Source: Cryptosporidium bovis
Taxonomy: Eukaryota > Apicomplexa > Conoidasida > Eucoccidiorida > Cryptosporidiidae
Direction of reading: 5' to 3'
Assembly: GCA_009768925.2 (NCBI GenBank)
Contig: VHIT02000018.1
Coordinates: 310,001 to 374,000, forward strand
Length of the DNA stretch: 64,000 nt
Below, one piece after another: positions 52,601 to 63,016 of this stretch (the first letter of the stretch is position 1; every line of letters begins with the position of its first letter). The notes beneath the pieces were generated by a model. That model did not search any database, had not been told where the DNA came from, and was given only the letters and a program-made list of their open reading frames with translations. Both the position numbers and the translations under genes were made by a program.

Positions 52601-55600
52601 TGAAGAAAAATTTAATATACTGAACAAAGATGCAGTTACAAAGAGATTTGACTACAAATTTTATTCCCAAATAATATTGAGGATGATTTATATATGTGTA
52701 TGGTTAATTTCAGAGAACGAAAATGAAAACTATTTGATGTTGTCGGAACATTGTATAGATATTGTATTTAAAAGTTTATTTGGTTTTTTGGATTTAGATT
52801 TTGGCTATTTAAGAAATGACAAATATAAATATGATTGTTATTTACCAGATTATTATGTATTAGAGCATTATACAAAGTATATCTGTATTATTTGGTCGAT
52901 GATATCATCATTAAGTCAAGAGTCAATATTAAAAAATTATATCAAATTGTTTGAAATAACTAATTTGAAATATTATCAATTATATTTACTTTTAACATTT
53001 ATTGTAGAAAGTTCGCGATGGTTTATAATTCATGATTATTTTAAATACATCAATTTAAATGTATTGTTGAGACAAATAGAGTTAATAACCAAATTATCCG
53101 TATACAATTTAGATAATAAATGCATAAATAATGGTGAAAATATGTTCACAGACGATACATCATCATCACTACACATAAATGTATTATTTGTTTATATAAT
53201 ATTAGAATCAGTTAAGACAGAAAAAAAAACCAAGACAAATAATTTGGAATATAACACTATAAAATCAAAAAGTTTTTTTGATAATGATGGAATATTGAAA
53301 ATAAACAATTTTTCAAGTAAATGGAAACAAAAAGATGCATATATTAATGGGGGTAGATCTATAATAAATGATAATATATTCCTTTCAAATTGTTTATTAC
53401 CGTATGTTTGGTCACTTTATGAAAAATATCCAACATACAAGGATTTGTATGCAGGATTGTTGGAATCAAGGGTTCAATTGACGACATTTATCTATAATAT
53501 ATGCGTTAAATTATATGACAAAAAGTATTGGCAAGGAATAATGAAAAATTTCAGTAATTCATATCCAGACTTGTCAAATGAATTATATAACAATACCTTG
53601 TTAAATTACAATCAATATATTGTAATAGAGTATGTATGGGAGTATTATATAAACAACAATACTATGTATTTTATTGAAAGGTACATTTCTAGTGTAATAT
53701 ATTCAATATATAGTACAAAGAGAATAAATTTCTTTAATAGTTGGTTACTGTTATCATTTTGGAAAAGATATCCAAGTAAATTTTACAAGCATATAATGAA
53801 ATTAAATATAACATGGATAGTCAGTTATATAATTGATCATTTATTCCATTATTCGCTGATAATTAGAAATAAATATTTTGATAATTCGTCTTTTCAAGAT
53901 TTGTTAGTATTTCAAAATATGGATTTCGAAAATTTATTCTCATTTTTGCTATATCACTTTCACCCACAACATTATCATGATAGAATGAGTAGTAAATATT
54001 TTTGGTATAATGCAAATAGTGAGCAAGGTTACTTAAATAAAATAAGCACTCACAATACAGAGATAAAGTGTTTATTGGTTCCAAGTAAATATATTATTGA
54101 CAATACTGCATCGCTACAGTTTCACGATTACTTCCATTATATCGGTCATATGCTCCCATTTTCAACAATAATATATTTATTAAGTAATCAATTTTCATCT
54201 GAAAAAAAGAAATTCATGTCGAATTCGCATCATTTTCACAATTATTTTCATCACAGTTTATATACGAGTACAGTGGTTATTTGGAGTTGCGTTAAATCGT
54301 TATTATCTATAGAGGAATCATATTGGGAATTATTATTGTTACAGTATATTGAAATTATAAAGAGTAACAAAAGAAACAACAGCATAATATTAACTTGTTT
54401 ATTAGATATGGCATTAATAAACAAAGAGTTTTCGCAAATACTATGCATTTATGTAAATAATCCGAATTCAGCTATTTTATCATTATTGCAAAAGTGTTTG
54501 CTTGCTGAATGCGATTTACTTACGGGATATAGAAATAGAAATATTAAAAATATTAGTAAACATGTTTTAAAAGAATGCGATAACGAAAAAAGTGGGGAGG
54601 AATCAGTAAAAGTAATAAATGAATTAAGAACAGTAAAAGACAGCATGGAAAGTTTAACACTAAGATTGTCGTGTATAAGCACAATAACGAGTAACAATAA
54701 ACATGGTTTTAGGTTAGATAAGAAAAAAAATGACAGTATTAACAGTAATAATAACAATAAACATTCATTAACAAATATACAATTCTCATTTTTATATATA
54801 TTGTGCCAATTGGGTGAACTAGTTAAATATAGATATAAAAAAGAGGATATTAATTTTAAAAAAATGGAGGATCCATCATTGATTATTAATCGCTTAAATT
54901 CTCGTGAAATGGCCTTATTAAAATCAGATATAGCTTGTGAATTATTAGAAATGATAGAAAGTATAATAAATAGGAAAGAATATAAAGACATTGCTTTTTT
55001 AAATATAAATATGTTAAAATCATCTTACTTATCTAAACAATTATTTTCAATAAAGCATGTATATAAATTAAAGATATTGCAAAGTGCCAAAAACATACCT
55101 TACTTATTATCTCTTGCATTGGAAAACAATAATAACAAAGAATTATTAGTTAATTTTATTGTGAAATGCGATGATGATTGCAGGCAGGATGTGATTACAA
55201 TGCAGTATATTCACGTATTTAGAAAAATATTTGAATTGTACAATATACCAGTTTGGTTATATCCCTATAGAGTATTGCCCATGATGTTTAAAGATATAAC
55301 AGGAACAATTGTATACGGAGGGATAATTGAATTCATAGAGAAAAGTATATCTTTGCACGAAATACATGAAAAACATCCAGAAGGTGGTTTGAAGTCGTAT
55401 TTTAATGCAACGTTCAAAAAGAAAGAGGAATTCACGGAATTGGATAAAATAAATGGAGAGACTAGTTACGAACAAGCAGTATATAATTTTATATCGAGTT
55501 TAGCAGGTTATTCAATAGCTTGCTACGTACTACAAATAAAAGATAGGCACAATGGCAATATATTAGTTACAAGTAGTGGTCACATAATACATATTGACTA

Positions 55601-55967
55601 TGGTTTTATTTTTGACATATCTCCAGGTAACAATCTTCATTTCGAGAGAGCAGCGTTTAAGGTTACTCAAGAAATGTTAGACTTAATGGATGACAAGGTT
55701 GACTTATTTGATGACTTGTGTTTATCTGGATTTTTAGCTGTTAGAGAACATTCTGATTTACTTCTCTCGCTAACGCAATTATTGTTAAATAGTGGAATTT
55801 CTTGTTTTAGAGGCGAAACTATAAAAAAACTGAAGGAAAGATTATTATTAAATTTTCCACAACAACAGGCTTCCAATATATTCTCAAAGAAAATACATTC
55901 TGCACATAATCACTTTACAACTAAAGGGTATGATTTCGTGCAATTTATTCAACAAGGAATTAAATGA
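49629..55967 (+). CDS. PI4KA: Phosphatidylinositol 4-kinase III alpha (STT4/PI4KA)
   Basis: Makes PI4P, mainly at the plasma membrane. The 2112-residue protein has a very long divergent helical N-terminal part and a C-terminal PI3/4-kinase domain (from about residue 1800). The kinase shows KCDDDCRQD (about 1845), PYRVLPMM, the catalytic loop KDRHNGNI (about 1972) and the metal-binding HIDYGFIFDISPG (about 1988). The type III alpha assignment rests on the FIFDISPGNNLHFE and FKVTQEMLDLM blocks and the large size. HIDYGF replaces the usual HIDFGF, a mild change. It is the alpha, not the beta enzyme that is the known target of Cryptosporidium PI4K inhibitors. Confidence 0.93.
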   Translation: MPTTMKNRNCYYWNYKGKELLLNLLDSNENKNEENSINSLIECLSEKIRVCERKSKEYGDALGKNNSFNLTSSIFPNKSNFRIKQQTVNSGSIPLKLKLESLIFEQETSLSDLISLLGKSQINPLFKCLHLVLLNYKPPEISELLSVGKFKDSIICVYFIMYISFTMVFYENVTDNNDINNDICSIQNDWFDHFIKQIDCVIEYFENESYSDFQGGKTNRDCLLLIFALIFYMIILMRENEDKCAKQNYKRITYRLLKLNVDYALFDYWYFKIIVNIIGKAGFDNDVNEMLEVVIRYRKAISKQNHTFNYDRINYYYGINDFEIDVVIYSCKKLINNETCLKKQLVSLIVNYMKQENYYNYECLPNNILKKMGNYHKINPINAIFINLVQIFSLEFGVSIKNFKMDKNTNKLIKEYCTSGELTLLDFLYELLLNDRSDDLNNEIVFISLRVMVCVLTNIINKDNFTSENYDSNSDIFQDDIIISSEKYSLLIINNKCQDLVEKLLLIIRNLIIYYKTDEKSTTGSIHTISSVSECSNLVSTTVDITLFLLIWENYMSLYNSKLIINDCKPLHNLIQLCFVYLVNKKYKLDVLCLITFAINNQIDRLPILLDNKYNSAKELLIILWKLYLDENPKLLDIYNDNLENIYTVPNINHFFEYLDILDKIIAKCVNSNQSEKDKLVIRKEDKNEVLALELASIVSSVIISHKISNISNKHSILMAILSASVNTKITTNYICKQVSTSLEINGTYIYNCFKFFRDRWNTNIKIQLFSSLSDLYLLLLKPSLFQFVQCFLSNFIDEGGIFEKSFSLYKIRSMRNVILDEDYEILQLKLTDLNSYSNSNNGDSPSQMKNEIFFGCYSIDLYYAINNIQKGCESPSISISQSSVNFIKKRKHSSLILTDCDDVYALINKFNPLFGKLKNDMEYLKLFINTVGELINYYFIFIFDNDNHITENILREKIESFLTIFDINLFDENVLACINIEDELLKGICNEEKFNILNKDAVTKRFDYKFYSQIILRMIYICVWLISENENENYLMLSEHCIDIVFKSLFGFLDLDFGYLRNDKYKYDCYLPDYYVLEHYTKYICIIWSMISSLSQESILKNYIKLFEITNLKYYQLYLLLTFIVESSRWFIIHDYFKYINLNVLLRQIELITKLSVYNLDNKCINNGENMFTDDTSSSLHINVLFVYIILESVKTEKKTKTNNLEYNTIKSKSFFDNDGILKINNFSSKWKQKDAYINGGRSIINDNIFLSNCLLPYVWSLYEKYPTYKDLYAGLLESRVQLTTFIYNICVKLYDKKYWQGIMKNFSNSYPDLSNELYNNTLLNYNQYIVIEYVWEYYINNNTMYFIERYISSVIYSIYSTKRINFFNSWLLLSFWKRYPSKFYKHIMKLNITWIVSYIIDHLFHYSLIIRNKYFDNSSFQDLLVFQNMDFENLFSFLLYHFHPQHYHDRMSSKYFWYNANSEQGYLNKISTHNTEIKCLLVPSKYIIDNTASLQFHDYFHYIGHMLPFSTIIYLLSNQFSSEKKKFMSNSHHFHNYFHHSLYTSTVVIWSCVKSLLSIEESYWELLLLQYIEIIKSNKRNNSIILTCLLDMALINKEFSQILCIYVNNPNSAILSLLQKCLLAECDLLTGYRNRNIKNISKHVLKECDNEKSGEESVKVINELRTVKDSMESLTLRLSCISTITSNNKHGFRLDKKKNDSINSNNNNKHSLTNIQFSFLYILCQLGELVKYRYKKEDINFKKMEDPSLIINRLNSREMALLKSDIACELLEMIESIINRKEYKDIAFLNINMLKSSYLSKQLFSIKHVYKLKILQSAKNIPYLLSLALENNNNKELLVNFIVKCDDDCRQDVITMQYIHVFRKIFELYNIPVWLYPYRVLPMMFKDITGTIVYGGIIEFIEKSISLHEIHEKHPEGGLKSYFNATFKKKEEFTELDKINGETSYEQAVYNFISSLAGYSIACYVLQIKDRHNGNILVTSSGHIIHIDYGFIFDISPGNNLHFERAAFKVTQEMLDLMDDKVDLFDDLCLSGFLAVREHSDLLLSLTQLLLNSGISCFRGETIKKLKERLLLNFPQQQASNIFSKKIHSAHNHFTTKGYDFVQFIQQGIK

Positions 55968-56465
55968 TAGCAATTTATTATTCCTTAAAAAATACAATGC
56001 AACTCTAGTATTTAGTGTACCATAGTATTTAGTATGAAATTCAAATGCAATAAAGTTTAGTTTATCTATTTCCAAAAATGACTATCATTTTTTTTACTTA
56101 CATGTAATTAATAGAGTATCGAATTTTAAGATCAGGACGGCGCCGCCTTTCGGCGCCACGATTAGTTATAACAAAAAGGACCAGAGAAAAGGATAATTAG
56201 TAGCAGCGAATAGGAAAAATACAAATAGTTAAAAATCACAGTTGTAATTAGTTGTTGATACAACAAACGCAGGATATTTAACACGAACAAAAGTGCAACA
56301 TTAGGAAACGACACAATAGAAAATAATTTGAAGCATGAAATAGTGTGTAGTTGAAAAAGGCAATAAAAATAAAATATAAAAACAGTAATAAAGGGAACAT
56401 CAAGTTGGAAAATCGACTATAAGCAATTGATAAACTAAAAATAATTAATAGAAAAAGAAGACTTA
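55968..56465. other. Spacer upstream of the CAMK-type kinase
   Basis: AT-rich except for the GGCGCCGCCTTTCGGCGCC element at 56139-56157. No ORF supported. Confidence 0.55.
56139..56157 (+). promoter_or_regulatory. Paired GGCGCC E2F-like element
   Basis: GGCGCCGCCTTTCGGCGCC carries two full palindromic GGCGCC cores 7 bases apart, about 310 bases before the kinase ATG. It is the most GC-rich cluster in the window. Confidence 0.5.
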
Positions 56466-59400
56466 ATGTTGGATCCAAACGATGTTAAAAATGGTTACCC
56501 AAGTACGTTTATAGGTCAATCAGGAATAGGATATAAAATATGTGATAGATTAGGAGCAGGAAGTGCATCAATAGTATTTAGATGTTATACGGTTGGTATA
56601 AAAAGAGAGGATGGAATAATGATACCAACTGAAGAGAAATATTATGCAGTTAAGATAATTGATATGAAATCATTATATTTGGCTCCTGATTACAAGGAAA
56701 AGAAGGGTAAACTACTAGAAGAAGTTGTGATATTACAAAAATTGAGACATCCAAATATAGTGAGCTTGATTGACTATTCTGACTCTGGAGACGTATTTTT
56801 TTTGGTAATGGACTTAGTAGAAGGTGGTGAATTATTTTACAAAATAGTAGAATCAGGTTCATTGTCAGAATCAAGTGCGAGATATATAATGAAACAAATA
56901 GCCGATTCACTAATATATATGCATAAAAAAGATATAATACATCGTGATTTAAAACCTGAAAACATACTTATAGACAAAATACGCCCAGGAAATTATTTTG
57001 ATATAAAAGTAGCAGATTTCGGGGTAGCGAAGTTTTTAAGACATGGATTTACGCAAGCTAGAACATTAGTAGGCACTCCTCAGTATTGGGCACCTGAGGT
57101 AATCTATGCATCAAAAACAGGTGCGTCATATGGTCCAGAAGTAGATCTTTGGTCACTAGGTGTATTATTTTATGTAATGCTGGGGGGGGCGTTTCCGTTT
57201 GATGAAAGAAAAGGTAATTTAGAATACTTAATTAGAGAAGGCAACTATCATTTTAGGTATCCGCGTTTTAAAAGGGTAAGCGATCAGGCTAAAAAATTGA
57301 TACAAAGATTATTAACAGTAGATCCAAAAGAAAGGATGAGACTTGATGAGTTAGTTAATGATCCTTGGATGAATATAAAAGACGATAGTGCTCCAATAAG
57401 TAGCAATTCATTTATTGATAATCCCAATGAAACAATAGAGGGATACAATTTCGATAGAGAAGAATCTGTAGTATTTAACAATTTTAACAATAATTTGGCG
57501 TTTAAGGACGATGAATTTCACAAAGAAATGGGAAGTGAACATATAAATTCAAAGATAAACAGTAATGAAGTAAACAATAATTATAACGGCAAAAGAAGCA
57601 ATGATATTAATACTGGTAACTATGCTATTGGCTCAGAGATAACAATGGGAATGAGCAAGCCTACTAGTATAGTTAAGAATAACTTGGGGAATAACAATAA
57701 AACATCATCAATAATGGATTTAAATGGATTATTAGATTTACAGCTAAGTGTGGCATATAAACTTCATGGTATATACATAGCTTTTAGGCACAACTCTGCT
57801 ATATGTAGAGTATTGAAGCAGCATATACATAGATGGAGAATACTGCAACAGCAATCTTGTTTAACAATTGGAAGATTTAAACAGACATGCGAATCGGTGT
57901 TGGACGAGTTACCCGATTTTTTGCTTGCAGTGAATACAAATGAACCAAAACTCGCGATAGAACTTCTATCACATGTTAAAAAATCAGTAGATACAACACA
58001 AAATGACGTTGAATCAATTCAAAATGGTTATAATGATTTTCTGTTTGATCTTTCTATATTCGTAGAGTCAATTCGGGATATAAAAAGAATTACAGAGTTA
58101 AGCAATGGCAACAATTTATTTTTAAAAAATTCTGACATTGAGGGTTTAATAAATGGAGGGGGTGTGGATTTGCAATATAAAGGACCAGTAGGTGTGTCTA
58201 GGGGTGAAGTGAGTGCTTTGGCAAATATATCTTATTCAAGTGAATTAACAGTTAATGAAAGTGGTAAAAGTAAGGAGGATAGTAATTTGGTACTGGATGA
58301 AATAGATTCAAATTTAAGGCCAATATCTGATATAAAGACAAAATCAACTTTTGACGAAAAAATATTGCTGGATAACTTTAATAAATTAGATAAAATAAAA
58401 TCAAAGGGATTCGATCCAAGTATATTTATTGGATACAATTCAGCAAGAGAACGTGTAATAAGAAAAATAACCGATCTGTTTTCAAATACAGAAATAAAAA
58501 ATTTGTTACACTCAAAGGATGAATGTTTTATTGACTCTGATCATGATAAGAAAATAAGAGAGTCAGATTCATTTAATGTTGATCTGAGCAAGAGTAACAT
58601 TGATGATGTTAGAGATTGCAACCTTTTAAATGCAAATTCAGGCGAAAAAAATAACAATAAAATATTAAAATCAGACGGTTTGGATTCGACCTATATAACA
58701 ACATCATTAACAAACACAAGGGATTTGTTTTTGGATTTTCTATTTCTACCAGCAAGTATTTGCAATGTACCACCTTCTGGAGTAGAATCACTATTGCAAG
58801 AGAATATTGATTTTAGTGTTCCAAATATAAATAGTTTAGAAATTTCACAAGAAAAACTATCAGATGAATTATTATTTGAAGACGAACTTGGATTAAAAGA
58901 TAGCAAATGTCGTAGTGATGAATTTACATTAGGTTCCTCGAACAGAAATTATGATGAGCTAGATTATAATAAGGACAAATCAGGATCAGGCTATGAATTA
59001 TGTGATTACAATAAACAAGAAATTGGAAAATATGGTCAAAAGAGCGAAGTTAATAATGTTCAAAATGAATTTCAATTCCAAAAACGACAAAATTATTCTC
59101 GCGAACATCATTATTCATCATCGAAATTATCCTCCTCTCCCAAAACGCCCTTAACTAGTTCTTTTACTAATCACAGCTCGAATTTAAGTACCACAAGAGA
59201 TAATATGTACGAGTATAGTGAAAATAGTATTACCGATTCCAATCAGTTTGTGCCATCTTCAGTATCTATTTCAGCTCCAATATCTCCACTAAAAAGGATT
59301 AGGAGAAACGAAAATAAACTTAAAATATCATATATATTAGTTAGAGTCTTAGCTCAACTAAGAATGATAGAAACAATACTTGGAAGATGTGTCGCCTTTT

Positions 59401-59669
59401 GGGGTAATATGAATATTATGATAGATAAAATACTACAGCTTAGGCAAAATGCTGAAAAGCTGCTTGGTTTCACTGGTAACCCTGCTTTAAGAACCAGATT
59501 TGATGAAAGAGTCGAGTCATATGAATTATTTTGGAAAGAATTAAGGGACACCTGTGACTCTTATTTGAAATCGGTTCATGAAAAGCAGGTTATTTTAGAG
59601 GAACGAGTTCACGAATTATTAGATACTGCTTCAAAGGTGGATACGGTATTCAACATGAATTTTATCTAA
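56466..59669 (+). CDS. CAMK-group serine/threonine protein kinase, 1067 aa
   Basis: Active-looking protein kinase with a large unclassified tail. The kinase domain spans about residues 18-290: glycine loop GAGSAS, lysine in YAVKII (about 63), HRDLKPEN (about 158-165), DFGVAKF (about 184), GTPQYWAPEV (about 202) and a CAMK-style C-lobe ending WMNIKD. There are no EF-hands, so it is not a CDPK. A helical block follows at about 420-540 (SVAYKLHGIYIAFRHNSAIC), then a ~350-residue low-complexity linker, and a second helical block at the C-terminus (from about residue 950) with LAQLRMIETILGR and EERVHELLD. I do not recognise the tail domains. CHK2- or DAPK-like affinity is possible. Confidence 0.85.
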   Translation: MLDPNDVKNGYPSTFIGQSGIGYKICDRLGAGSASIVFRCYTVGIKREDGIMIPTEEKYYAVKIIDMKSLYLAPDYKEKKGKLLEEVVILQKLRHPNIVSLIDYSDSGDVFFLVMDLVEGGELFYKIVESGSLSESSARYIMKQIADSLIYMHKKDIIHRDLKPENILIDKIRPGNYFDIKVADFGVAKFLRHGFTQARTLVGTPQYWAPEVIYASKTGASYGPEVDLWSLGVLFYVMLGGAFPFDERKGNLEYLIREGNYHFRYPRFKRVSDQAKKLIQRLLTVDPKERMRLDELVNDPWMNIKDDSAPISSNSFIDNPNETIEGYNFDREESVVFNNFNNNLAFKDDEFHKEMGSEHINSKINSNEVNNNYNGKRSNDINTGNYAIGSEITMGMSKPTSIVKNNLGNNNKTSSIMDLNGLLDLQLSVAYKLHGIYIAFRHNSAICRVLKQHIHRWRILQQQSCLTIGRFKQTCESVLDELPDFLLAVNTNEPKLAIELLSHVKKSVDTTQNDVESIQNGYNDFLFDLSIFVESIRDIKRITELSNGNNLFLKNSDIEGLINGGGVDLQYKGPVGVSRGEVSALANISYSSELTVNESGKSKEDSNLVLDEIDSNLRPISDIKTKSTFDEKILLDNFNKLDKIKSKGFDPSIFIGYNSARERVIRKITDLFSNTEIKNLLHSKDECFIDSDHDKKIRESDSFNVDLSKSNIDDVRDCNLLNANSGEKNNNKILKSDGLDSTYITTSLTNTRDLFLDFLFLPASICNVPPSGVESLLQENIDFSVPNINSLEISQEKLSDELLFEDELGLKDSKCRSDEFTLGSSNRNYDELDYNKDKSGSGYELCDYNKQEIGKYGQKSEVNNVQNEFQFQKRQNYSREHHYSSSKLSSSPKTPLTSSFTNHSSNLSTTRDNMYEYSENSITDSNQFVPSSVSISAPISPLKRIRRNENKLKISYILVRVLAQLRMIETILGRCVAFWGNMNIMIDKILQLRQNAEKLLGFTGNPALRTRFDERVESYELFWKELRDTCDSYLKSVHEKQVILEERVHELLDTASKVDTVFNMNFI

Positions 59670-59944
59670 TCAAATCACGGTGAAAACATTATTTAGAATT
59701 AACATAAAATAGTGATTTGTAGTTATGTAAACAAACTAATTCTCCAATTATAGTTTATGCATCAACTCTTAAAACTTAATCATCTATTTACATTATCTGA
59801 CTTTAGGAAGGATAATCATTATTTAATTTCGGAACTTAATTGCGATATAATGCAAAATCAGTTTAACAAAATATAATAATAGTAAATATTATTAATTGCT
59901 CCTACTAGTTAATTTAAAGTTGTTCACCTTCATAATAAATACCC

Positions 59945-62900
59945 TTAGCAATTTGGATTGTTTTGCTTAACCTCACAAAGTAACAGTTTAAACAGGTCAA
60001 GTTGAAGCTGAATCGCTCCTAATTTATCACTTTCACTTGAAAACGGAGCAACATCCTGCATTTCAGTTATAAGCATATCTAGATTTTTAGAAATGAAATT
60101 AATACAATTTCTATAATTTTTGCTGCAAAGTTCCATTTCATCGTCAAAAGTGTATAAATTGCTGTCATTCTCATCATCACTTGAGCGATTGTAATATTCA
60201 CTCATATTTATATTAGTTAGCATTGCAGATGAAACTTTATAAATGTATAATCCGGTTTCTAAAAGTAGGTCTAAACAAAGATACAGATCTTGTGTTAATT
60301 TAGGTATTTGAGTATCACTTAAATCATTTGAACTATTACATAAATTTGGTGAAATAAAAAGTCCAAATTCAATCCCAGAAAGGTAATTATTATGAAGTAA
60401 TTTGATATCATTCAAATTAAAAGCTTTGGTATTGATACTTGTATTAAACTTTTCCCAAAGACTATTTATAGAATCAAAAACAATAATTCCTTTTATTGAA
60501 TCAATTGATAATATTATGTTTCTGATTAGACAGCTTGTGTATCTTAATATAATAAGTTTTTTTGGTATCATTTCAAACATGCTAAATTCACCATTATTCA
60601 TATTTTCATAGTAAACACTTTCATTCGATCTTGAGTTAAAAACTGAATTTATTTCATTGCATCTTAAATACCTTATTATTTTAATCCATATTGCGTTCAA
60701 TCTATAACTCACGGTATTTATTTTCCAAATAACTTTAAAAGCCCTTTCATATCTAGTTATATCTAGTGAACTTAATACAAAAGGTAGGCTTTTTGTAGGA
60801 AATTCATATTGTATGGAGAACGCTTCCCATCCCGTAGAGTCCGGAGGTACGGAATCGTGATTTGAAATATTGATCGATAAAATATCAACAATATTTAGTT
60901 CATTACCTGAATTATAAATCTTGTTCTTTTTAAAGGTAGATTCTAATACATTTTTAAACAAATCTTGTAAATTCTGTATTGAAACTTTATTTATAGGTTT
61001 GTTTAACTCTTCGGAAAGAGTATTATTTACAAGTTCCCAAAAGTCTCCTCTCAAGCAAAGAAATATATCACGTAATATTGATAGGTTAATTAATAGTGAG
61101 TCCTTCTTCATTATAATATCGAAAAGCTCATTGCTATAAAATGTTTGTATTTCCTTTAAAGTTTTGTTCAACACTGAGTTATTATTGTCAATAAGTATAT
61201 CCGGAGTGATTTCTTTAATTATCATTTTTGAATTTAGTGTATAATCACCTTTTGAGGAAAGTATTCCCAGTATTGTTCTTGTTTCGCATATTTTTAAAAC
61301 TATATTAGCAGATTCAATACTGATGAATACGGGAACCAGAGATTCTTGAAGATAAACAAGTCTGCCCTCTCGTTTATTAACTAAATTCTCACAAATAAAA
61401 AAATCTAAATTATTCAGTGATTCTTCCTCTCTCTTCGAGTTTTTAGAGTAAAAATTGTATTTGCTTGCTATTCCTTCTCTAATTACCATATTAAATTCCC
61501 TTAACCATACAGTTAAGCATCTTTGAAAAAGCTCGTTTATTATTGCTTTTTGGCTGCTATTGACACTATCGAGTTGCAAATAAAGGCCTGATAATATACA
61601 AGTGTTATTTAATCCATATAAGCCTTCTAAAATAGCAAATATTTTTTTTTTCTTATTTTTTTGTTCATTCATTATCTGCAATAACTTTCTTAATGTAAGT
61701 AATGGACGATCTGACATGATCAATTCCTTATTTGGATTTTTACCAGCATCAAGCCTTGATAAACGCGATATTGTCTCTTGAACATCGTTCTGAAGGCCTG
61801 ATACAAAGTTTAAATTTTCTTCTAATAATTCTTTTGAAAACTCCACAAGTACTCTTGTTAATGTAGATCTCTCTCTGAAATAAGGTGTGATTAATTGCGA
61901 GTCTATTTTTTTTAGTATCAAATTCATTCTTCTACACATTACGCCTAATTCACATATTTCTGATACCATTGTTCTGGTTGATATTGGTGAGTATACAGAT
62001 GGTAACAATGCATATTGATCTATAGAAATATCATATTTTATAAATTGACCATCAAATCCCTGCAGTACATACAATATATCATTAACAAGTGCCAATTCCT
62101 GTGTGGGACTAAGTAATATCTTTTCTAATACATTCAGTGGTACAGAGTAACAGTCGTCATTTTCGTACATTTGTATTTCAGTATCTTTTTTTTTCAATTC
62201 AAAATTAACAATATCTAAATTATGAGTATTAGAATGACCGTTTATGGTTTTTTTCAAAACCATTGACTCAGACCCTTTATCACCAACCAAATCTTTATTG
62301 GTATTGCCGTCTTCATCAGCTTCTGTGCATATTGCTTGTCTGTTACTCAAATCCCCCACCTCGTCAACTACTTTTTGTTCTCTAAAGCTTCCAAATATAT
62401 CGTAGTTCTTATCCATGTTCTCGCTAGTTACTGATTTGCTGTGTAATTGGTAGTTGCTAATTCTGTATTCAACATTATCTATGTATCTGCTATCGTAAAT
62501 ATTACGTAATCCACTTATGTTTTCATCTTTTAAAACCTCAAAATTTTGTGAAAGAAACGAATCACCACTATTATCAATTCCTGTATTGTACAATGGAATT
62601 AATAGTCTCAATATTTTATCCTCGAACTTATTCAAACGTATCGTTTCACCTCTATTTCTAATGCTGTTATTTATTTTTATATAGCTTAACTCTGGTATAG
62701 ACAAACTTAAGTTGGATATTTTATCATATAGTCTATTTAATTTGTGAATTTGTGTGGAGTTACCACTAGAAATGAGTAACTCCTGGGCATATTCGAGTGG
62801 ATTCTCACACTCTGATTCCTTTAAACCTGATACTATGTGAGACTTTATTAGTTTTAGAGAAGATAAATAACATTTTTGTGCTAGTTTGCTTTTCTCACTT

Positions 62901-63016
62901 ATTTTAGTATTCTTTGTATAATAATTTATCTCTATTTGTCTGTGTACAAGCTCTTTCAAAAGTTCTGGTATTATTATTGGCTTATGGTACGTTACATTAT
63001 TATTTTTTTCGTTCAT
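59945..63016 (-). CDS. GCP3: Gamma-tubulin complex component 3 (GCP3/SPC98)
   Basis: Part of the gamma-tubulin complex that nucleates microtubules at the centrosome or spindle plaque. The 1023-residue protein has the N-terminal GCP core (VNDILYVLQGFDGQFIKYD, then EICELGVMCRRM) and the C-terminal gamma-tubulin-binding region (LRDIFLCLRGDFWELVN; DSTGWEAFSIQYEF; ITRYERAFKVIWKIN). The phrase D-x-x-GW-x-x-F-S-x-x-Y in the second block is closest to GCP3. It is longer than human GCP3 (907) because of a charged, N-rich stretch at about 165-275. Single exon. The 5' flank contains an 11-bp hairpin at 63239-63276. Confidence 0.9.
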   Translation of the reverse strand: MNEKNNNVTYHKPIIIPELLKELVHRQIEINYYTKNTKISEKSKLAQKCYLSSLKLIKSHIVSGLKESECENPLEYAQELLISSGNSTQIHKLNRLYDKISNLSLSIPELSYIKINNSIRNRGETIRLNKFEDKILRLLIPLYNTGIDNSGDSFLSQNFEVLKDENISGLRNIYDSRYIDNVEYRISNYQLHSKSVTSENMDKNYDIFGSFREQKVVDEVGDLSNRQAICTEADEDGNTNKDLVGDKGSESMVLKKTINGHSNTHNLDIVNFELKKKDTEIQMYENDDCYSVPLNVLEKILLSPTQELALVNDILYVLQGFDGQFIKYDISIDQYALLPSVYSPISTRTMVSEICELGVMCRRMNLILKKIDSQLITPYFRERSTLTRVLVEFSKELLEENLNFVSGLQNDVQETISRLSRLDAGKNPNKELIMSDRPLLTLRKLLQIMNEQKNKKKKIFAILEGLYGLNNTCILSGLYLQLDSVNSSQKAIINELFQRCLTVWLREFNMVIREGIASKYNFYSKNSKREEESLNNLDFFICENLVNKREGRLVYLQESLVPVFISIESANIVLKICETRTILGILSSKGDYTLNSKMIIKEITPDILIDNNNSVLNKTLKEIQTFYSNELFDIIMKKDSLLINLSILRDIFLCLRGDFWELVNNTLSEELNKPINKVSIQNLQDLFKNVLESTFKKNKIYNSGNELNIVDILSINISNHDSVPPDSTGWEAFSIQYEFPTKSLPFVLSSLDITRYERAFKVIWKINTVSYRLNAIWIKIIRYLRCNEINSVFNSRSNESVYYENMNNGEFSMFEMIPKKLIILRYTSCLIRNIILSIDSIKGIIVFDSINSLWEKFNTSINTKAFNLNDIKLLHNNYLSGIEFGLFISPNLCNSSNDLSDTQIPKLTQDLYLCLDLLLETGLYIYKVSSAMLTNINMSEYYNRSSDDENDSNLYTFDDEMELCSKNYRNCINFISKNLDMLITEMQDVAPFSSESDKLGAIQLQLDLFKLLLCEVKQNNPNC

